From Nemertoderma westbladi (taxonomy: Eukaryota; Xenacoelomorpha; Nemertodermatida; Nemertodermatidae): a DNA stretch of 30,837 bases. The stretch lies in NCBI GenBank assembly GCA_032718475.1, contig JAUCBJ010002036.1:1-30837 (forward strand), read 5' to 3'. The translations under genes and the position numbers were made by a program. Below the pieces are notes generated by a model. The model ran no database searches. It had not been told where the DNA came from and was given only the letters and a program-made list of their open reading frames with translations. Below, piece after piece: positions 17,704-27,703 of this stretch. Position 1 is the first letter of the stretch, and each line of letters opens with the position of its first letter.

Positions 17704-20247
17704 TTAGTAGCATTCCCATAACTCGACGGCAGCTCGAAGGAACAAAGGTTCATCCAAGTTTCCAGTGATAGCAGAGGCTAATTCGTGGTTGCGGTGTACT
17801 GAGGCGAGGTAAGCACCTGGGGCTGTCAGCCTAACAGATGGTACACCGAGGCCCCCGAACCGACAAGGGAGGCAAGCCTGCGTCCAGCAGTCAGGGGTCA
17901 TGGACATGTTGGTCACATCTTGAAGTGTATCCCTAATGCAGTTGTCAATGCGCCCAATCAGGTTGGGGGAAGTAAAGGCAGGAGACATCTTTAGGGTATA
18001 CATTAGCTTAGGCATTGCCAGGCAGTTCTTAAGAAGGAAGAATGCATCATGGTGACCAAGTAGATTAAGTCTTACTCTAAACTGTTGGATGCATTTGAGT
18101 TTCTCAATGAGGGTGACATCGAGGGCATCTGGCCCAAGGGATGAACCCAGGAGGATGAGATCTGCAGGTGCAGTGACTTTGAAGAGTGGACATCCCTGCC
18201 TAAAGGCGCTGATTATGTCTGGGGCATCTTCAGGGCAGAAAGTGGTAATCTCACACTTGCTTTCATTAAGAATGAGGCCAATCTCTTTGCAAGCATCTCT
18301 AAATGCTATCAAGTCAGTAAGAACTTTGTCCCACTTGCCCCCAATACCAACATCATCGACATAGCCAATTCTGAGGCGGGATTTCAAGAGTTTGAGCATG
18401 GGGTGGAGACCAAGGCAGAATCCAAAGATAGCAACAGGGTCTCCTTGCTGGAAGCCTTCATCAGATTTCAAAATCTCGTTACCATAGGATAAGAAGGTTG
18501 CATTCTCGTAACAAAGGCTAAAGAAAGGTAATAGTTCTGGAGCATGCTCTCTCAAACATTCTGCAACATGATCACGACGCATCGTATTGAAGGCATTTGT
18601 GAAGTCCAGTTTAATGAAAAAATATACTGGATGAGCAGATGAAATGAAGTTCCAGAGGGAATGCACTGCAGCTTCACCACCTCCTGAGACACTAAACCCT
18701 AGTTGGAGTGGGGCAAATATGGTGGCAAATTTCTTAGAAGCAGAACCAGAAGCACACTTAGCAGTTAAACGGCGCCAGGTCTCTCCGACTGCTATGGGCC
18801 TGATCCCCCCACCCTTCTTGTTGAAGGCATGCATAGCAGCACCGGCAATGACTGGACGAATGTGGTTGGGGACATCACCAGCTAGCAACTCATTGACTAG
18901 GGATGTGGTAGATGACAATAGCAAGGTGCCTGAATCACCAGATTGTTTGGAAGTAGCATCCTGGAGGTGCTGGGGGCGCAATCCAGATAGACCAGCGGCT
19001 GACCCAGGTCTAAAGCTCTCGATATAGGATTTAATAGTAGCAGTTGACACTAGGAGTGGTTCAAAATCCAGGCATGTTGGGATCGGTCGTCTATCGTTAG
19101 GACGTTCAGGATGCTTTGAACGAAGCACGTTGAGTGTTGTATCATTGAATGGAGCAATGGTGTCACTACAAGAGGCAATACGGACAGCACCCTTAACATC
19201 CCCTTCATCCAGTTTCTGGGAGATAATGGCCGCCAGCTGTTGTTGCATTTCAATATCAGAAGAGGTAAGTTTATGAGCCCTTGATCGTTTAGTAGATAGG
19301 AGTAGAGGGGGTATGTCTGGGGTTGCGGCGAACGAGGAACACTGATGGTTAATAAGGGAGGCTAGAGACACACGTTGCTTTCGGCCTCCCTTTTCAGGGC
19401 ATTTAAGACAGTGGAAAGGGGCTAGGAGGAAGCGACTCCATGCAATTGTATCATTCCGGGACAGGACATCCTGGATGCACGAATTTAAGGTTTTAGCAAC
19501 TTTGACCCTTGAACCACGGGGAATAAACTTTAATATCCTTACCTTAGAATCTTTCAGGAGCTGAAGAAGTTGGAAAGCATCTAAAGGAGGAGAAGAACTA
19601 GCAATTCCAGGGTCAGGGACCTCTGGGATTGCATTGTCCTGGGACATTGCGCCATGGTTTAGTGGTTGGCTGGAAAGGGGAGGCAATGTTCTGATTCCAG
19701 GGCAGGGGGATCCTTTACTGGTTTTATGTTTCCTAATTTGGCCACTGCTATTTAGTAGGCATGATTTGTTGCAGCATGGACAATCAAGGCACCGAGGGGG
19801 ATGGGGATTTGATTGTGAGGGACCTTGCAAGGAACATTGAGAAGCCAGCCAGGAAGGGGCTGCGGTTGGGGGGGCATATGATGATGAAGGGGCCACCCCC
19901 ATTGTTGGATGTTGAGGGGCTTGCACCCAAAAGGGGAGCACATGGTTGGGGGGTATAGTTTGGATCGGAGGACTCAAATTATTAATATTATAAATGCCAG
20001 ATGTCCCTGGGGAAATTGGAGCTCTTAAAGGAGATTTTTCAACCAGGATCGTGGAATTGTTGGCAAACGTGACAGGATCGCCATAAGCCCCTAAAGGAGA
20101 CTCTTGGTGTTGGGGGTTAAGGAATTGGGCCGGCCTAACCAGATTAACCTTATAAGATACATCCACTTCAAGTTGAGATCGAAAGGAGGCGATGGATTTA
20201 TCATTGGTATTATGCCATCCAATGGCAAGCAACCCTCGAGGCACCAC
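17704..20247 (-). CDS. Reverse transcriptase of an R2/NeSL-like (RLE-type) non-LTR retrotransposon
   Basis: An 847-codon open frame copies element RNA at a nicked target. Counting from the frame's first sense codon, residues 40-150 are Pro/Ser-rich, and 153-182 hold a Cys/His cluster (CLDCPCCNKSC...H...C), probably the N-terminal zinc finger. Residues 265-305 (FLLAPFHCLKCPEKGGRK) are a conserved block. The RT domain spans about 405-740: FRPGSAAGLSGLRPQHL (412-428), GGGIRPIAVGETWRR (479-493), motif A KLDFTNAFN with D548, motif B QQGDP (600-604) and motif C YVDD (629-632). CRFGGLGV follows at 795-802. All catalytic aspartates are present. The frame begins at GTG, which is not a real start: its first ~20 codons overlap the protease frame, so the true protein is probably a fusion entered from upstream. 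It ends at TAA (17704-17706) in frame with the endonuclease. Clade placement is from recalled motifs. Confidence 0.85.
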   Translation of the reverse strand: MVPRGLLAIGWHNTNDKSIASFRSQLEVDVSYKVNLVRPAQFLNPQHQESPLGAYGDPVTFANNSTILVEKSPLRAPISPGTSGIYNINNLSPPIQTIPPNHVLPFWVQAPQHPTMGVAPSSSYAPPTAAPSWLASQCSLQGPSQSNPHPPRCLDCPCCNKSCLLNSSGQIRKHKTSKGSPCPGIRTLPPLSSQPLNHGAMSQDNAIPEVPDPGIASSSPPLDAFQLLQLLKDSKVRILKFIPRGSRVKVAKTLNSCIQDVLSRNDTIAWSRFLLAPFHCLKCPEKGGRKQRVSLASLINHQCSSFAATPDIPPLLLSTKRSRAHKLTSSDIEMQQQLAAIISQKLDEGDVKGAVRIASCSDTIAPFNDTTLNVLRSKHPERPNDRRPIPTCLDFEPLLVSTATIKSYIESFRPGSAAGLSGLRPQHLQDATSKQSGDSGTLLLSSTTSLVNELLAGDVPNHIRPVIAGAAMHAFNKKGGGIRPIAVGETWRRLTAKCASGSASKKFATIFAPLQLGFSVSGGGEAAVHSLWNFISSAHPVYFFIKLDFTNAFNTMRRDHVAECLREHAPELLPFFSLCYENATFLSYGNEILKSDEGFQQGDPVAIFGFCLGLHPMLKLLKSRLRIGYVDDVGIGGKWDKVLTDLIAFRDACKEIGLILNESKCEITTFCPEDAPDIISAFRQGCPLFKVTAPADLILLGSSLGPDALDVTLIEKLKCIQQFRVRLNLLGHHDAFFLLKNCLAMPKLMYTLKMSPAFTSPNLIGRIDNCIRDTLQDVTNMSMTPDCWTQACLPCRFGGLGVPSVRLTAPGAYLASVHRNHELASAITGNLDEPLFLRAAVELWECY

Positions 20248-20804
20248 TTTGCAAATCTACAAATGTGCACCCCGCACTGGTAACTATTAAATTGTACACG
20301 GTTAATGGAAGGATATACGGTAAAGTGTGGGGGGAGGGTTCGGTTGGATTCTTTGGCAATGAGGAGGGCCCATTTTTTGATGGAATCAATCGCATTGGCA
20401 TTTGAGCCCCCGCAGGAATCAAAAAACCAAATTGAAGATCTAGGGGGAGAAAAAGCAGCAAGGGTCCAATGGCTGTTTTGGACGTTAATAGGGAAAAAAA
20501 TAAAGTCGTTATCTAGAAATGGGACAGAACAGTCCCTACTAAGGTTTCTGCCACTTTTAAAACCTCCTTCTTGGAATATATCAAGGAAGTGGGAGTTAAA
20601 AACCCTAGCAGGGCGTTCGTGGTCCAAGCAAAAGGATTGATTGAGTGCTTCGATAATGTTGTCAGTAAGCCAGTTTTCATGCTTTAAAGAATCGATGTCA
20701 TGTTTGGATAGGGGTAAACCAGCTAACTCATATATGTCCTCAGTCAGTGGGGGTGGGTCCGCTAATAGCAAGCTATCTGAAAGGCTAATGCATGGGATAT
20801 CCAT
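20091..20804 (-). CDS. Ulp1-type (C48) cysteine protease domain of the retrotransposon
   Basis: The ATG at 20804 is chosen because the longer frame (to 20888) has only a TTG and a hydrophobic, untypical leader. The domain follows the Ulp1/SENP pattern: ENWLTDNIIEALNQ (43-56), DFIFFPINVQNSHWTLA with His112, IWFFDSCGG with Asp129, and VQFNSYQCGVHIC with oxyanion Gln171 and nucleophile Cys177. The spacing Gln-x5-Cys fits the family, and the residue before Cys is Gln instead of the usual Asp. Ulp1 proteases cut SUMO-like modifiers. In NeSL-type retrotransposons such a domain is known, with unknown function. The frame runs about 157 bp into the RT frame. After roughly residue 205 homology seems to continue in the RT frame (SIASFRSQLEVD), implying a frameshift near 20190. 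The catalytic set is complete; the protein as annotated has a frameshifted tail. Confidence 0.8.
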   Translation of the reverse strand: MDIPCISLSDSLLLADPPPLTEDIYELAGLPLSKHDIDSLKHENWLTDNIIEALNQSFCLDHERPARVFNSHFLDIFQEGGFKSGRNLSRDCSVPFLDNDFIFFPINVQNSHWTLAAFSPPRSSIWFFDSCGGSNANAIDSIKKWALLIAKESNRTLPPHFTVYPSINRVQFNSYQCGVHICRFAKWCLEGCLPLDGIIPMINPSPPFDLNLKWMYLIRLIWLGRPNSLTPNTKSLL

Positions 20805-21840
20805 ATGTAAAAAATATATATAAAAATATATGCAAGGAAAAAAGATATAAATAACTAAAGTATTAAGTGATGAACATTGATGAATCAAAAATAAATAAAT
20901 GAGATATATATTATATAGGTAATTTAGTTCAAAAAAATAAAATTAATGAGTTATATTATATAGGTAATTTTGTTCTAAAAATATATAGGATTCGGAAACA
21001 ATTACTCAAATCGGAAACAGGAAAATTAAGTTTGAGATGAAGCAGGCAAAAACAAGCAACGAATGGAGAACACAAAAAAGAGTGGCAGGTATATTTAAAG
21101 AGCTTTGGGGCGTCAGTGATCATGCTGTCGAGGGACGGACATTCGAAAAACGAATTAAAGATGATTGGAAACAAAAAAAACAAACTGAGGCAACAATAAT
21201 TGTGAAAAAACAATTACAGCTGAATGAGGTATTCTGTTAACCAGATAATAGCGATTGACGAAATAAAGCAGTCAGTAAAGCAGGCAATAAACAAACAACG
21301 AATAGGTGATAAACAAGAATTACCGGTAAAACGGTCAATAAACAAACAACGAATATGTGATAAACAAGAATTACCGGTAGTAACAATCGAGACAATAATG
21401 GCACTAGGACAATACGATGATACAGAATAACACTATCGAACAATATGACGGTTTGAGAAATTGAACAATAGGTTGATTGAAAGATGAGATAACGGGAGAG
21501 GGAGCGAAGGATGGGAACAGATCAACACAAACTGATCCAACAAGCCTCCATTAACAACTGAGGTTGGCGCATCAGATGTGAAGGAAGCAGCACCAAGGAC
21601 CTCAAAGCTCGGTCAGGTCGAGAGAGCGATTGGAGGGTAGCTAATGGGATGGAGACAGGACCCCCGGGATATCGCCAACAGTTGGGAAATCCGATGAGAT
21701 ATTGGGTTAAATCTGGGTCGGGTAGGACCGAGTACAGTGAGCGGGCAGTTAGACAGGCAGACAGTCAGGCAGTTGGGCAGTATCAGATTACTCAATGTAT
21801 ATTAAAAAAAAAAATCCTGTCGAATTGTTTTTCAAAAAAA
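20805..21840 (-). other. Probable 5' leader region of the Ulp1-RT element; no gene recognised
   Basis: An AT- and A-rich stretch upstream of the protease ATG. Open frames of 60-85 codons on both strands resemble nothing I know. The 5' boundary of the element cannot be placed. A direct duplication at 21285-21379 lies within it. Confidence 0.3.
21285..21379. repeat. 51-bp-period direct duplication
   Basis: CAATAAACAAACAACGAATA, then GTGATAAACAAGAATTACCG plus GTA, occurs twice, at 21285 and 21336, with a single visible mismatch. As the period is a multiple of three it creates a repeat in a 68-codon frame, without other signs of coding. 21880-22545 beyond it shows only scattered GTACCG/CAGTAC palindromes. 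Confidence 0.85.
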
Positions 21841-22548
21841 AAATGAAAAAAAAAGTATGAGATATAAAGAAAATTTATCTTGAAAAGATTAAATAAAAAA
21901 AATACTAACAAAAACCCAACCTGTGTGTACCATACTGATGACGTCATATTACATGACCAATCTTCCATTCACAAAAGCTGAACCCGGTACCTTTAACAGT
22001 ACCGTTTTCGTATTGCCGATTTTTGTTGATCCTCATGAAGCGAATTCAGTATCAGTACTGTACTGCAGTACCAGTACAGTATGTCTAAATCTTTATGTGA
22101 ATAGGCCCTATTAATGGTACCAGTAACGGTATCGCAGATCTGTATAGGCCTATACACAGACATAGTTTAATTTTTGATTATGGAAAGGAAAATCCACAAG
22201 GAATGACTTGCTGCTTAATATTGAACATAAACTGGCGACAATCGGATCGACAGGGGACGAAATTAGGTAAGGGTGGTGGGTACTGGAAGTGCGTATTTGA
22301 ATGTTTTAATTGATTGATTGAATGAATTACAGCAATTAATGCAATTCGCTTACCCACTATTCATATATATATACATTCCAAGAAGAAGTTAATGTTCCTT
22401 AATATCCAAGGCGCCAACTATGACCTATATGATCCCGAGATAACTACAAGGGTGCTGATGGAAGAGAATAAGAGTTTTATTTTTGTGCTGGAAATTGCAG
22501 TGTTGTTGGAATCGCAACTTTTCTTAAGCAGCACAAATGCAACAAATT

Positions 22549-22746
22549 CAGTCAGTACTAAGGTTTGGTTACTGAGGAGTAAGTGACTCAGTCAGTACTA
22601 GGTTTGGTTACTGAGGAGTAAGTGACTCAGTCAGTACTAAGGTTTGGTTACTGAGGAGTAAGTGACTCAGTCAGTACTAGGTTTGGTTACTGAGGAGTAA
22701 GTGACTCAGTCAGTACTAAGGTTTGGTTACTGAGGAGTAAGTGACA
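22549..22746. repeat. Alternating 40/39-bp minisatellite, five copies
   Basis: Units read CAGTCAGTACTAAGGTTTGG and then TTACTGAGGAGTAAGTGACT. Copies 1, 3 and 5 have ACTAAGG, and copies 2 and 4 have ACTAGG, one base shorter. The true repeat is therefore a ~79-bp dimer. The last copy ends GTGACAC. The flanking 22747-23160 holds no recognisable gene. Confidence 0.95.
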
Positions 22747-23528
22747 CACTTAACTGTTTTGTGTTATGTGGAGTTACTCCTGTTTTCTGTTTATTGTGTT
22801 TTTTAGATTTAGAGTTTAGTTTTTTAGATTTATGTATGAGCGACATAAAAATATAAACAACTCAACATTGACTATGTTATAACTCTAATTATATTTAGAA
22901 TAACTAAACTTTAGACTTTAAACTTTAGTCCAATCAATATCTTTTATGTGGAAGTTCTTCCTACTATTACTACTATAATCAGCCTGCTGCATTGAAACTG
23001 CACATTGAGATCTATGCCAGCTAATCAAATGTACTGTGCTGTGGTAGTTATTTTATGAGCTATGGGTTTCTATTATTAGGTGTTTATTAATCCAACTTTT
23101 TATGTTATATGAGATATGTTATATGTGATATGACTTTTTATGTTATGTTATATCTGTCTGTCAACAGGCAGACCCTGGCGTTGTTTGACATGAAGGTTAT
23201 TAACCTTGATGCCGGGTCGTATGCCAATTATTGCTCCTTTCCTCGGCAGAGAAGGACAATAAGTGGTTGTATGCTGAGGCCGTCAACGCCCATTGAGCCA
23301 TCTTCTCCCCATTCGTGGCATCTTGTGACGGAGTGCTCGCCCCCCAGGCAACAAGTTACTCTGCATAATAGCGGGTTAAGCTTCACAGAACCTGGGGGCG
23401 GCCATAAAGCGTCGTGATGGGTTGGGTGCGTACAAGGATCCAGTTTACCCTTATAAGAGGCGCTTCCCATTGCGTGCGAGGGTCAAGGGTAGAGTGGTGG
23501 AGTGGTGGAGTGGCCTAATGTCTGGAAG

Positions 23529-25784
23529 ATGGCACTGGGTTACCGGGATCTCCTACATATATTCTTCAAACTAATAATAACTTTACAACGCATTATTCGC
23601 CCGGGTCAACAAGGACCGCGTCCCTCAGTGGTACACCAGGCTGGGGTCGATAAATTGGCTACTGGAACAGAAGACAGAGAAGAAAGAAGAACCAACCTGT
23701 TGAAATGTAAAAAGACACTAAAGATTGCTACAATGAACGCGCGCATGGTGAAAGCACAGAGCAAACAGGGTGACATGGTCGCTCTGGCAATGGAATATAA
23801 CATCGACATCATCTGCATCCAAGAACATCGGATTTGTCATGTAGACACTGCCATAAAGTACAATGACATTGGAAATGGATGGACGTTAGTAACAAGCTCA
23901 GCAGTAAGAAACTCGGCCAATGCATCAATTGGTGGAGTAGGAATTCTGCTAAGCCCATTTGCACTTAAGACCCTAAACAACATCGAATCTATAAATTCCA
24001 GGGTTATGATCGCAACATTTGATGGGAATCCCAAGACAACAGTTATATGTTGCTACAGTCCAACCAATGCATCAGAGCCAGAACAAGCAGTCAAGTTTTA
24101 TGAAGAACTGACTGGACTTATTAAGGACATCCCGAAACACAATGTTAAAGTCATTGCTGGTGACCTGAATGCGCAAATTGGCCCAGAAGACATCAAGGGT
24201 TACACCTATAACACCAGTTCTAACAGAAATGGGTACTTACTTTTAGACCTAATGGAAGAATGTGAATTGATACCAACAAACAACACATTCGAAAAGAGTA
24301 AGGGGAAGCTATGTACCTTTCAATACCCTAATGGAACCAAAGCACAACTGGATTACATCCTTATAAACAAAAAGTGGAGAAATAGCATGATCAACTGCGA
24401 GGCATACAGCTCGTTCAACCTAATTGGTTCGGACCACAGAATTGTGACTGCAGAGATCAGACTCAGTTTGAGAGCCAGCAAACCCAGGACAAGCAAGCAA
24501 ATCAACTATGACTGGGAGAAACTCAGAACTGACAATGCTGTAAAGGATGCTTATACAGTAGAAGTTCAAAACCGCTTTGAAGCACTTCAGTCAATGGATG
24601 AAGACCAATCCACCGATTCAATATACCAGAATATAATAACAGCCCACAAGGAATCAGCTAAGAGGCATATCCCCCAGAAACCTAAACGAAAACAGTATGT
24701 GCCATGGCAAAACTCTGAGGTTACTTGTAAGAGAGAAGATCTTAAGATAGCCTACAAAGTTAAAACCGAACAACCAACAACCGAAAACATTAACAAGGTT
24801 GAGAAAGCTAAGGACGATCTTAAATTGGCCTACAACATCAGCCAGGAAAAGTACATACAGGATAAAACTGAAGCAATTACAACTGCTCACATACAGCAAC
24901 AATCAAGACTTACCTGGCAAACTGTAAATGAGGTATCTGGTCGGAAAAGTTGTGCAAAGGGGCGCATCAAAGCCGATAGTCCTGAAGAACGTGTTGGGAA
25001 GTGGAAAAATCACTTCAGCAACTTGCTTGGGCAGCCACCAAACATCGAGGTCAGCCCTACAAGGAAAATATATGACAAGACACTACCTATAGAAACAGGG
25101 GACTTCACACCTTCCGAACTCCAAAGAAGCATTAATAGCATGTCCAATAATAAAGCGAGTGGATTAGATGAAATCCCAGCGGAGGTATGGAAAACCGGAG
25201 TGCTAAATAGACCATTATTGAATGTTTGCAACCGGATGTTAAAAGGGGAAAAGCCACCACCAATTTGGACTAAAGGTCAACTAAAGCCTCTCCCCAAGAA
25301 AGGAGACCTCGGCATACCAACAAACTATCATGGGATCTGTCTGCTTGTGGTAGCTGCCAAAATATACAATAAAATGATTCTATATAGGATTAGGCCTCAC
25401 ATAGAGAAACTACTGCGTAAGAGCCAAAACGGATTTCGACCAAGTAGATCAACAATAGCTCAGATACTTGCACTACGGAGACTGATTGAAGGAATTAAGT
25501 CAAAGAATCTCCCCGCAGTCATGACTTTTGTGGACTTCAAGAAGGCATTCGACTCCATCCATAGAGGTAAAATGCTTGAAATCCTAAGAGCTTATGGAAT
25601 ACCAGAAGTAATTGTTGGTGGCATTGGATTGTTATATTGTGACACAGAAGCGCAGGTACTCTCACCAGATGGTGAAACTGAGTTTTTCTCAATCCTGGCT
25701 GGTGTACTGCAAGGTGACACATTAGCACCATTACTATTTGTAATTGTGCTGGATTACGCAATGAGGACGGGATCTGGGGAGTGA
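23529..25784 (+). pseudogene. RTE-like LINE polyprotein, endonuclease and first part of RT
   Basis: The start is the first ATG in frame (23529); the frame is open from a GTG at 23502. Counting from 23502, residues 73-320 form the AP-type endonuclease that nicks the target: TLKIATMNARMV (Asn79), IICIQEHRI (Glu108), CCYSPTNAS, GDLNAQIG (221-227), QLDYILIN and GSDHRIV (Asp311, His312). Residues about 535-755 start the reverse transcriptase: NNKASGLDEIPAEVW, LKPLPKKGDL, SQNGFRPSRST, motif A FVDFKKAFDSIHR with D678, and motif B GVLQGDTLAPLLF. YHGICLL replaces the usual YRGISLL. The frame stops at TGA (25782-25784) just before motif C. A partly repeated GGACGGGA/GTGAAG stretch there suggests a small indel. 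The rest of the RT lies in the -1 frame. Confidence 0.85.
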
Positions 25785-26606
25785 AGGACGGGAGTGAAGA
25801 TCTGGGATTCACACTTCAAGAACGCAGAAGTAGTAGATATCCGGCAACTACAGTCACAGACACCGACTTTGCGGATGACATCGCCCTGCTCTCTAATACG
25901 CTAGCAGATGCACAGCTTCTACTAAATAAAGTGGAGAGGGCTGCTAAGGAGGTTGGATTACATATAAATGCTACCAAGACCGAATTCATGACCTTTAATG
26001 TTGATGGAAACTTGACAACCATTGATAATAATCAACTAAGGAAGGTCGATGACTTCCAGTACCTTGGATCATGGATAGAGAGTAGCAAAAAGGACATAGA
26101 AGTTAGGAAAGCAAAGGCTTGGGTAGCTCTATCAAAAATGGATACCATCTGGAAATCAGATCTCTCCAGGCACCTGAAAACTAAGTTCATTCGAGCCACA
26201 GTGGAAAGTGTATTTTTATACGGTGGTGAGACCTGGATACTGACTAAATCACTTGAAGAACGAATTGATGGTTGCTACACAAGACTACTAAGGGCAGCCC
26301 TAAACATCAGCTGGAGACAACACATGACAAACGCCGAGCTTTATGGTACAATACCACCTGTATCAACCACCCTCCGTGAACGCAGATTAAGATTCAGTGG
26401 GCACTGCTGGCGAAGTAAAGACGAGGTCATACCAGATCTACTTCTCTGGCAACCAACTCATGGAAAGCGTAGTCGTGGACGACCTGCCATAACATAGATC
26501 AACTTGAAAGGGATACTGAACTTGGGAGAAAGGAAATTGCGACAACTATGGAGAATCGGGAAGCCTTGAAGGATCTCATTTCCACTGTCCGAGTTTGCTC
26601 GACCTA
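25781..26606 (+). pseudogene. RTE-like LINE polyprotein, RT motif C to C-terminus
   Basis: Continues the reverse transcriptase in another frame: LGFTLQERRSSRYPATTVTD, TDFADDIALLS (catalytic FADD), then KTEFMTFN, FQYLGSWI and FLYGGETWILTKS. The C-terminal block is NAELYGTIPPVSTTLRERRL, RFSGHCWRSKDEVIPDLLLW and GKRSRGRPAIT. A TAG after AIT at 26495-26497 ends the frame. The truncated relative at 14759 has four extra bases (TATA) here and reads on as YIDQLERDTELG, so this copy has a 4-bp deletion. The remaining codons to STVRVCST end at ACC-TAG, the first repeat of the (TAG)n tail. Catalytic residues are intact but split over two frames. Confidence 0.85.
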
Positions 26607-26814
26607 GTAGTAGTATTATTCAATAATATATATGTTATACCTATTTTTTATCTACAGAAAAAATTATATTATAAGGAAGTCTTCTGTCTGTACCTATAAT
26701 AAAATGGAAAATTATTAAAGGGATATAATTGGTTTATATAATTATTTTTTTTAGATTAAGATTTACAACGATTTCTACAAGAGGCCATTTAAGAAGATAG
26801 CAATGCCTGTCCAT

Positions 26815-27233
26815 AGGGAGGATCAGCATGCTGCATTGCAGTTGCATTTTTAAGAATGCTGTGCTGGCTTTAAGAATGCTGTGCTGGGAGTTGTGGGCGC
26901 TGCCACAACTCCCTATCACCCATGTCATTTGCTAGATCATCCTCATCTTCAAGGCCAGTATCCTTTAAGATGCGTCACAAGAAAGTCATGGGCTGACCAC
27001 CATGCTTATTCACTCCATGTTGCTGCCAAAGCACAAGATTATGGACTGGCTGGTCCTCACGGCGAAAGCAATGTCTTGCAAAGCGGAGGCGACTTTGTTC
27101 TAATGTCAAGTTTGGGGGAACCAATGAAACACCTCCAATGTTATATAGTGTCTGGTTGGAGATGTGTGCATTATACTTGACACAATGAACCCAGCGTAGC
27201 ATTATTGTGAATGTGCCATCCAGAGATTTGGTG
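26815..27233 (-). pseudogene. RTE-like LINE (family 2) 3' fragment, inverted relative of 8730-9127
   Basis: On the minus strand it reads QTLYNIGGVSLVPPNLTLEQ, SRLRFARHCFRREDQPVHNL and VLWQQHGVNKHGGQPMTFL, then frame-shifted remnants matching DDLANDMG (from GATGATCTAGCAAATGACAT). Identity to the first copy is roughly 85-90%. It keeps the unusual GGQP in place of GRP, so both derive from one subfamily. A small internal duplication (TTAAGAATGCTGTGCTGG twice, 26851-26887) lies near its 3' end. The region 26619-26814 is AT-rich, without a gene. Confidence 0.7.
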
Positions 27234-27703
27234 TCCTTAGCAGTTAGAGCCCAGCATGAACTCCATAGAGGAGTAGGAATGACATAATGATGTCAAATAT
27301 GTAGCAGCCAATCACAGCCGATTTTCAAAATTGGCTTCCCAGCTTACTTAAATTAAACCTGCCATTTCGACCGTTTCCTTGTGTTTTTACACACCCCGCC
27401 GCTGGATTCAGGGCACCTTCTTACCCCTTATTTAATTGTTTCTAGCCCAACAATTTTTCCATGCACCAACACTATTATCATGCAATAAATAATCTCAATC
27501 TCACGTTTTGGCCTATGAGACCTCATCAGTAGTGCTAACCAGTCCCGCCACTTGCCCTTGACACTTGCTCTCCCATCTAATCTACTTACATTGAACAGGC
27601 AGTCTTAAGTTGCATATCCTATCACTAACAGTGGACCTAACAACCTTAAGTATGTTGCTATGTTCCTATTAAATTCTAGAAAATCATTATATCTAGTGAT
27701 TAT

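Larger units (their letters stand above)
23160..26618 (+). mobile_element. Near full-length RTE-like non-LTR retrotransposon (family 1)
   Basis: A GC-richer leader (about 23160-23500), a coding part (23529-26606) for AP endonuclease and reverse transcriptase, and a 3' tail CCTAGTAGTAGTATTATT. The 3' end is shared with the truncated copy at 14759-15145, which fixes the element's right border near 26618. The left border is a guess from the composition change. I did not find a target-site duplication. Frame breaks near 25780 and 26495 make this copy non-autonomous as it stands. Confidence 0.75.

Noticed and set aside
17348-17707. 119-codon plus-strand ORF
   Set aside because: Antisense to the zinc-finger/endonuclease part of the retrotransposon, whose minus-strand frame has clear family motifs.
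18644-19027. 127-codon plus-strand ORF (and 18089-18364, 20305-20640)
   Set aside because: Antisense shadows of the RT and protease frames.
17704-20247. Bacterial-type retron, group II intron or diversity-generating RT
   Set aside because: The RLE endonuclease, Ulp1 protease and R2/NeSL-style motifs place it with eukaryotic non-LTR elements.
20888-21840. Small ORFs upstream of the protease as a separate ORF1
   Set aside because: A-rich, short, on both strands and partly repeat-derived, with no zinc finger or RNA-binding motif.
22549-22746. CRISPR-like array
   Set aside because: Units are contiguous with no unique spacers, and the context is eukaryotic.
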